A stretch of DNA of 7,984 nt from JBBRUG01 sp038247995 (GTDB lineage Bacteria > Chloroflexota > Chloroflexia > Chloroflexales > Chloroflexaceae): positions 1-7,984 of the forward strand of contig JBBRUG010000290.1 of assembly GCA_038247995.1 (NCBI GenBank), given 5' to 3'. The notes beneath the pieces are model-generated. The model was not told the origin of the DNA, made no database searches, and was given only the letters and a program-made list of their open reading frames with translations. Shown here in pieces: positions 5,498 through 7,984 of this stretch. The position numbers and the translations under genes were made by a program. The first letter of the stretch is position 1. Each line of letters opens with the position of its first letter.

Positions 5498-7164
5498 GAA
5501 GGACTGGCATGAGCTACGGAACTGCCCAATGCCGCCAGCGCCTGATCGGCGCTCCAGTAGATCTGTTGTTCGCCGAGGATCGCGATCAACCCGGTGCGCT
5601 CGAACATCGCCCGCACGCCGGGTTGCAGCCCGCTAAAGGCCACCACGCCGCCGCCGCGCTGATGCTTCTCGACCAGTTCCCGCAACGCCCGTGCGCCCAT
5701 CGCATCGACAAGCGGCACGCCGCGCATACGGATTACCAATACTCGATAACTGTGCGCCTCGCGCAGCGCCTCCAGCAAAATATGCACGCTGCCGAAAAAG
5801 ATTGGCCCGGTGAGGTAATAAACGTGAGTGTCGGGCGACAGCGCGGCCACCTTGTGGCCCTGGGCGCGCAATTTCGCCAGATCGACGGGCTGTTTGGCCA
5901 CCACGGTCGCCTGCGCACTCTGGCGGATGTAGATGATCGCCGAGATGGTGATCCCGATCAGGATCGCCTGGGTCAGATCGAGCGCAGCAGTGGCGATCAT
6001 CGTTACTACAATGCCCACCAGAGCGTGCTTGATCCGCGTCTGCCAGAAAAAGTGGATCGTCTCCCACTCGTTCATGCGCCAGGCCGTAACGAGCAGCACG
6101 CCGGCGAGCGCGGCCAGCGGAATGCGCCCGATCAGCGGAGCGAGGGCCAGGGCGCTCAGCAGCAGCACCAGCGCATGAACGATGCTGGTTATGCGCGTAA
6201 CGGCGCCGCTCTTGATCGCCACACTGGTGCGCGCAATTGCCGCCGTGGCCGGCACACCGCCGAAGAAGGGCAGCAGCAGATTACCAATGCCCTGGGCCAC
6301 CAACTCCTGATTGCTTTCGAACGGCTTCCCGCTCATTGTGGCCCCAACCGAGCCGCAGAGCAGGCTTTCGATCGCGCCCAGTGCGGCGATCGACACCGCC
6401 GGCAGCAGCAGATCACTGAGCAGTGCCCACGGAATTGCGTCAAAAGTGAGCCGCTGGTCGAGCAAAATGCTGCGCGGGATCGCGCCGATCGCCGGCACGT
6501 CCCAGTTCAATCCATTCGCGAGCAGGCTTGCCAGCACCAACCCAACCAGCGAGGCCGGCACGGCGCGCACGAAGCGCGGCAGGATGATCATTGTTGCCAT
6601 GACGATTGCGGCGAGCGTGAGCGTGCGTGGCTCGGGTGTGGGCGGTGCCTGAATGTATTCGCCCAACTTGGCGAGCACATTCTCAGCGGGCGCGCCCTGA
6701 ATGCCGAAGAGGTTATCGAGTTGGCCCACGGCGATGATAATCGCGATCCCCGAGGTAAAGCCGGTGATCACCGGCGAGGGGATGAAGTTGATCGAGCGGC
6801 CCAGGCGGAACAGGCCCAACAGCACGAGCATCATTCCGGCCAGCACACACGCAACCCAGACGCCGACGATGCCGTGCTGTGCGGCGATGCTGATCAGAAT
6901 GGCCGACATTGCGCCGGTGGGACCGGAGATCTGGAACCCGGCGCCGCCCAGTCTACCGATGATCACTCCAGCGATGATCGCCGTTACCAGCCCTGCCGCC
7001 GCATCAGCGCCACTGGCGACACCAAAGGCCAACGCCAGGGGCAGGGCCACGGCGCCCACAGTAATGCCGGCCAGCAGATCGCGCTGGAATGCGGCAAGGC
7101 CATAGCCGGCGAACTCATGCCGCAGCACGCCAAACAAGGGCAACCTGGCCCAGAGCGCCCCCAT
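5494..7164 (-). CDS. SulP-family inorganic anion transporter with C-terminal STAS domain
   Basis: This is an inner-membrane SLC26/SulP secondary transporter for an inorganic anion such as sulfate or bicarbonate; the substrate cannot be read from sequence alone. The product is 556 residues from ATG 7164. Residues 1 to about 415 are strongly hydrophobic with many membrane segments. They include the family motif QISGPTGAMSAI (78-89), GAIES (263-267) and the conserved block GGVPATAAIARTSV (302-315). A cytoplasmic STAS domain covers about 440-545 (VYYLTGPIFFGSV to the end). Its DxxG motif reads VDAMG (486-490), with Met at the position that is a phosphorylatable Ser/Thr in anti-sigma-factor antagonists. 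The frame extends upstream to 7377, but that part is GC-hairpin repeat and the homology starts at MGALWARL. It is convergent to hemL and divergent from hemF, with no evident functional link to heme synthesis. Confidence 0.94.
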   Translation of the reverse strand: MGALWARLPLFGVLRHEFAGYGLAAFQRDLLAGITVGAVALPLALAFGVASGADAAAGLVTAIIAGVIIGRLGGAGFQISGPTGAMSAILISIAAQHGIVGVWVACVLAGMMLVLLGLFRLGRSINFIPSPVITGFTSGIAIIIAVGQLDNLFGIQGAPAENVLAKLGEYIQAPPTPEPRTLTLAAIVMATMIILPRFVRAVPASLVGLVLASLLANGLNWDVPAIGAIPRSILLDQRLTFDAIPWALLSDLLLPAVSIAALGAIESLLCGSVGATMSGKPFESNQELVAQGIGNLLLPFFGGVPATAAIARTSVAIKSGAVTRITSIVHALVLLLSALALAPLIGRIPLAALAGVLLVTAWRMNEWETIHFFWQTRIKHALVGIVVTMIATAALDLTQAILIGITISAIIYIRQSAQATVVAKQPVDLAKLRAQGHKVAALSPDTHVYYLTGPIFFGSVHILLEALREAHSYRVLVIRMRGVPLVDAMGARALRELVEKHQRGGGVVAFSGLQPGVRAMFERTGLIAILGEQQIYWSADQALAALGSSVAHASPS

Positions 7165-7172
7165 AGGGATGA

Positions 7173-7178
7173 TCCTTT
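7173..7178 (-). promoter_or_regulatory. Ribosome-binding site of the sulP gene
   Basis: On the - strand AAAGGA lies 8 bases before ATG 7164. It supports that start over the longer in-frame ATG at 7377, which would add 71 Pro/Arg/Ala-rich residues encoded by palindromic repeat DNA. Confidence 0.7.
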
Positions 7179-7201
7179 CGGTTGGGATGAATTGATTAAG
7201 G

Positions 7202-7232
7202 GTAGCACTGCGTGCGTGCGGCGTTGTGTCAA
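7202..7232 (-). promoter_or_regulatory. Weak candidate promoter for the sulP gene
   Basis: On the - strand a perfect TTGACA (7227-7232) is followed after 19 bp by TGCTAC (7202-7207). The -10 match is poor and the spacing is longer than optimal. It lies 40-70 bp upstream of the start codon, at the edge of the hairpin-rich region. Confidence 0.25.
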
Positions 7233-7240
7233 TGTGGGGG

Positions 7241-7318
7241 CTGCGCTGTTTGCGGGGCTGCGCGCCCCGTGCCTGCGTCTCTGGCGGAACTACGCTGTTT
7301 GCGGGGCTACGCGCCCCG
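7241..7318. repeat. 29-bp direct repeat with GC-rich stem, two copies
   Basis: The copies at 7241-7269 and 7290-7318 differ at only two positions, each G in the first and A in the second. Each contains a CGGGGC/GCCCCG stem around a 5-base loop (TGCGC or TACGC). The two copies are offset by 49 bp. Confidence 0.85.
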
Positions 7319-7328
7319 GCCGGGGCGC
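7311..7328. repeat. 18-bp perfect palindrome
   Basis: GCGCCCCGGCCGGGGCGC is fully self-complementary with no loop. It overlaps the end of the second 29-bp direct repeat. An alternative pairing exists immediately downstream (GGGGC and GCCCC around GCT, 7322-7334), so the two stems are mutually exclusive. Confidence 0.85.
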
Positions 7329-7384
7329 TGCCCCTGGCCCCTGGCGCACTGAGCGGCACGTGAGGCCACTGAAGCACTGAGGCG

Positions 7385-7402
7385 GGTCATGAGTTTATGA
7401 CC
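7385..7402. repeat. Small hairpin GGTCAT/ATGACC
   Basis: A 6-bp perfect stem with a 6-base loop (GAGTTT). It is less GC-rich than its surroundings. It could be an operator-like dyad or a remnant repeat; the sequence does not decide. Confidence 0.4.
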
Positions 7403-7481
7403 AGCCAATACGTGGCGCGTCAGCGCGTAAAGGCAGAACAACGGGCCAGGCGGCATCGGACACGCACCCATGCGGGGTGGT

Positions 7482-7505
7482 CTGGAGGGCGGCACGGCCC
7501 TCCAG
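7482..7505. repeat. 9-bp perfect GC-rich hairpin
   Basis: CTGGAGGGC and GCCCTCCAG flank the loop GGCACG. It lies just upstream of the four-copy repeat block and on the hemF side of the region. There is no adjacent T-run on either strand, so it is not a typical intrinsic terminator. Confidence 0.75.
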
Positions 7506-7513
7506 CGGGGGTT

Positions 7514-7695
7514 GCAGGGGGCGGAGCCACCCTGCGACGGGCCAGGCGCACCGCCGAACGGAACGAATGGGGTGCAGGGGGCGGAGCCACCCTGCGAAGG
7601 GTGGAACGAATGGGGTGCAGGGGGCGGAGCCACCCTGCGAAGTGCCCGGCGCACCGCCGAACGGAACGGGGTGGCCGGGGGCGGAGCCACCCTGC
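7514..7695. repeat. Four-copy 22-bp GC repeat block upstream of hemF
   Basis: Copies lie at 7514-7535, 7574-7595, 7617-7638 and 7674-7695. The first three are identical and the fourth differs at one base. Each can fold with GCAGGG pairing to CCCTGC and GGC to GCC around GGA, leaving one bulged A. Spacers are 38, 21 and 35 bp and are themselves mosaics. GGCGCACCGCCGAACGGAAC plus G recurs exactly (7545-7565 and 7648-7668), and a 40-bp segment including a copy is exactly duplicated (7560-7599 and 7603-7642). The last copy ends 19 bp before the hemF start. Confidence 0.9.
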
Positions 7696-7702
7696 ATAGC
7701 AT

Positions 7703-7707
7703 AAGGA
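7703..7707 (+). promoter_or_regulatory. Ribosome-binding site of hemF
   Basis: AAGGA lies 7 bp before ATG 7715 and fixes the start. It sits in a short A/T-richer stretch right after the last GC repeat copy. Confidence 0.7.
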
Positions 7708-7714
7708 TTACGCA

Positions 7715-7984
7715 ATGACTATTACGGACACTCGGATCCAAGTTCACGCAACGATGCGCGCCGGGCAGTCGCTGCTCGTCGAGGCGTTCAGCGCTGTAGA
7801 GCACGCGGGCGCGTCGGCGGCCGGGCGGGCGCCGGTCGAATTTACCAGTCAGAGCTGGGATCGGCCCGGCGGTGGTGGCGGCACGGCCCGCGTCCTCACT
7901 GAGGGTGCGGTGTTCGAGCGCGCCGGGGTGAATGTTTCGGCCGTACATGGCGAACGTGTGCCGCCCAGCCTCGCCAAAGAACAC
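7715..7984 (+). CDS. hemF: Oxygen-dependent coproporphyrinogen III oxidase, 3'-truncated by the window edge
   Basis: HemF oxidatively decarboxylates two propionates of coproporphyrinogen III to vinyls, giving protoporphyrinogen IX and consuming O2. Only the first 90 residues are visible and the frame is open to the last base. Diagnostic HemF motifs are present: the glycine-rich segment SWDRPGGGGGTARVL (47-61) and GAVFERAGVNVSAVHGE (64-80), which match the N-terminal part of the E. coli enzyme. The anaerobic HemN/HemW radical-SAM enzymes lack these. It continues the pathway encoded by the upstream hem genes but is separated from them by the opposing sulP, so it needs its own promoter. Its presence implies growth with oxygen at least part of the time. 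Confidence 0.95.
   Translation, partial: MTITDTRIQVHATMRAGQSLLVEAFSAVEHAGASAAGRAPVEFTSQSWDRPGGGGGTARVLTEGAVFERAGVNVSAVHGERVPPSLAKEH

Larger units (their letters stand above)
7165..7714. other. 550-bp divergent sulP-hemF intergenic region, repeat-rich and without a gene
   Basis: Nothing here looks like a gene: the open frames are short, mutually overlapping and made of repeats. In order, it holds the sulP leader (7165-7240), a 29-bp direct repeat with GC stems (7241-7318), an 18-bp palindrome (7311-7328), an exact CCCCTGG duplication (7331-7344), a run of GCACTGAG-like units (7346-7384), two hairpins (7385-7402 and 7482-7505), a four-copy GC repeat block (7514-7695) and the hemF leader. Control elements of both divergent genes must lie in this DNA, but none could be identified firmly. 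Confidence 0.8.

Noticed and set aside
7165..7377. 71-residue N-terminal extension of the SulP protein from the upstream in-frame ATG
   Set aside because: The extension is encoded by GC hairpin repeats, has no family similarity, and a good ribosome-binding site precedes the internal ATG at 7164.
5458..7380. Uninterrupted 640-codon + strand reading frame covering the sulP region
   Set aside because: It is antisense to a convincing SulP gene, begins inside hemL, and its translation is rich in Gln, His, Arg and Asp with no recognisable domain. This is a shadow frame typical of GC-rich DNA.
7514..7695. CRISPR array
   Set aside because: The 22-bp repeats are too few, spacers vary from 21 to 38 bp and are duplicated among themselves, and no cas genes are visible.
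7397..7718. Several + strand frames of 75-100 codons upstream of hemF
   Set aside because: They overlap each other in different phases, consist mainly of translated 22-bp repeats, and have no ribosome-binding site.
7307..7984. 225-codon - strand reading frame entering from the right edge
   Set aside because: It runs antisense to hemF and then through the repeat block; its translation repeats GGSAP-like segments dictated by the DNA repeats.

Overview
The window is a GC-rich bacterial chromosome segment dominated by tetrapyrrole (heme, and in a phototroph chlorophyll-type) biosynthesis. On the + strand lie hemC (its 5' end is outside the window), hemD, hemB, hemE and hemL. A SulP-family anion transporter follows on the - strand, and the first 90 codons of hemF on the + strand run off the right edge. 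The presence of hemL (glutamate-1-semialdehyde aminotransferase) points to the C5 route to 5-aminolevulinate. The gene set, the high GC and the abundant 7-8 bp tandem repeats and GC-rich palindromes between genes suggest a member of the Chloroflexota (Roseiflexus/Chloroflexus/Kouleothrix-like). That assignment is inferred from pattern recognition and was not tested by a search.

Layout: hemC 1-822, hemD 834-1664, hemB 1790-2800, hemE 2906-4009 and hemL 4176-5489 are all co-directional, with gaps of 11, 125, 105 and 166 bp. They could form one operon or a few linked units. hemL ends 4 bp from the end of the convergent sulP gene (5494-7164, - strand). A 550-bp divergent region (7165-7714) packed with hairpins and repeats separates the starts of sulP and hemF.

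How the genes work together: HemL makes 5-aminolevulinate and HemB condenses two molecules to porphobilinogen. HemC polymerises four of these to hydroxymethylbilane, HemD closes and inverts ring D to uroporphyrinogen III, and HemE decarboxylates this to coproporphyrinogen III. HemF, the oxygen-dependent enzyme, makes protoporphyrinogen IX. The window therefore covers the steps from glutamate-1-semialdehyde to protoporphyrinogen IX, interrupted only by the transporter.

The most unusual content is not a gene. Three of the four hem junctions carry short tandem arrays with a 7- or 8-bp period, and the unit sequence differs from place to place. These arrays supply the stop codons of hemC, hemD and hemB and the start of hemD. 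Related arrays lie inside reading frames, encoding the N-terminus of HemD and an approximately 24-residue insert in HemE. The arrays at gene ends contain stop triplets, whereas those inside coding regions use units that are open in all three phases. The hemE-hemL and sulP-hemF gaps hold a different class of repeat, made of GC-rich inverted repeats.
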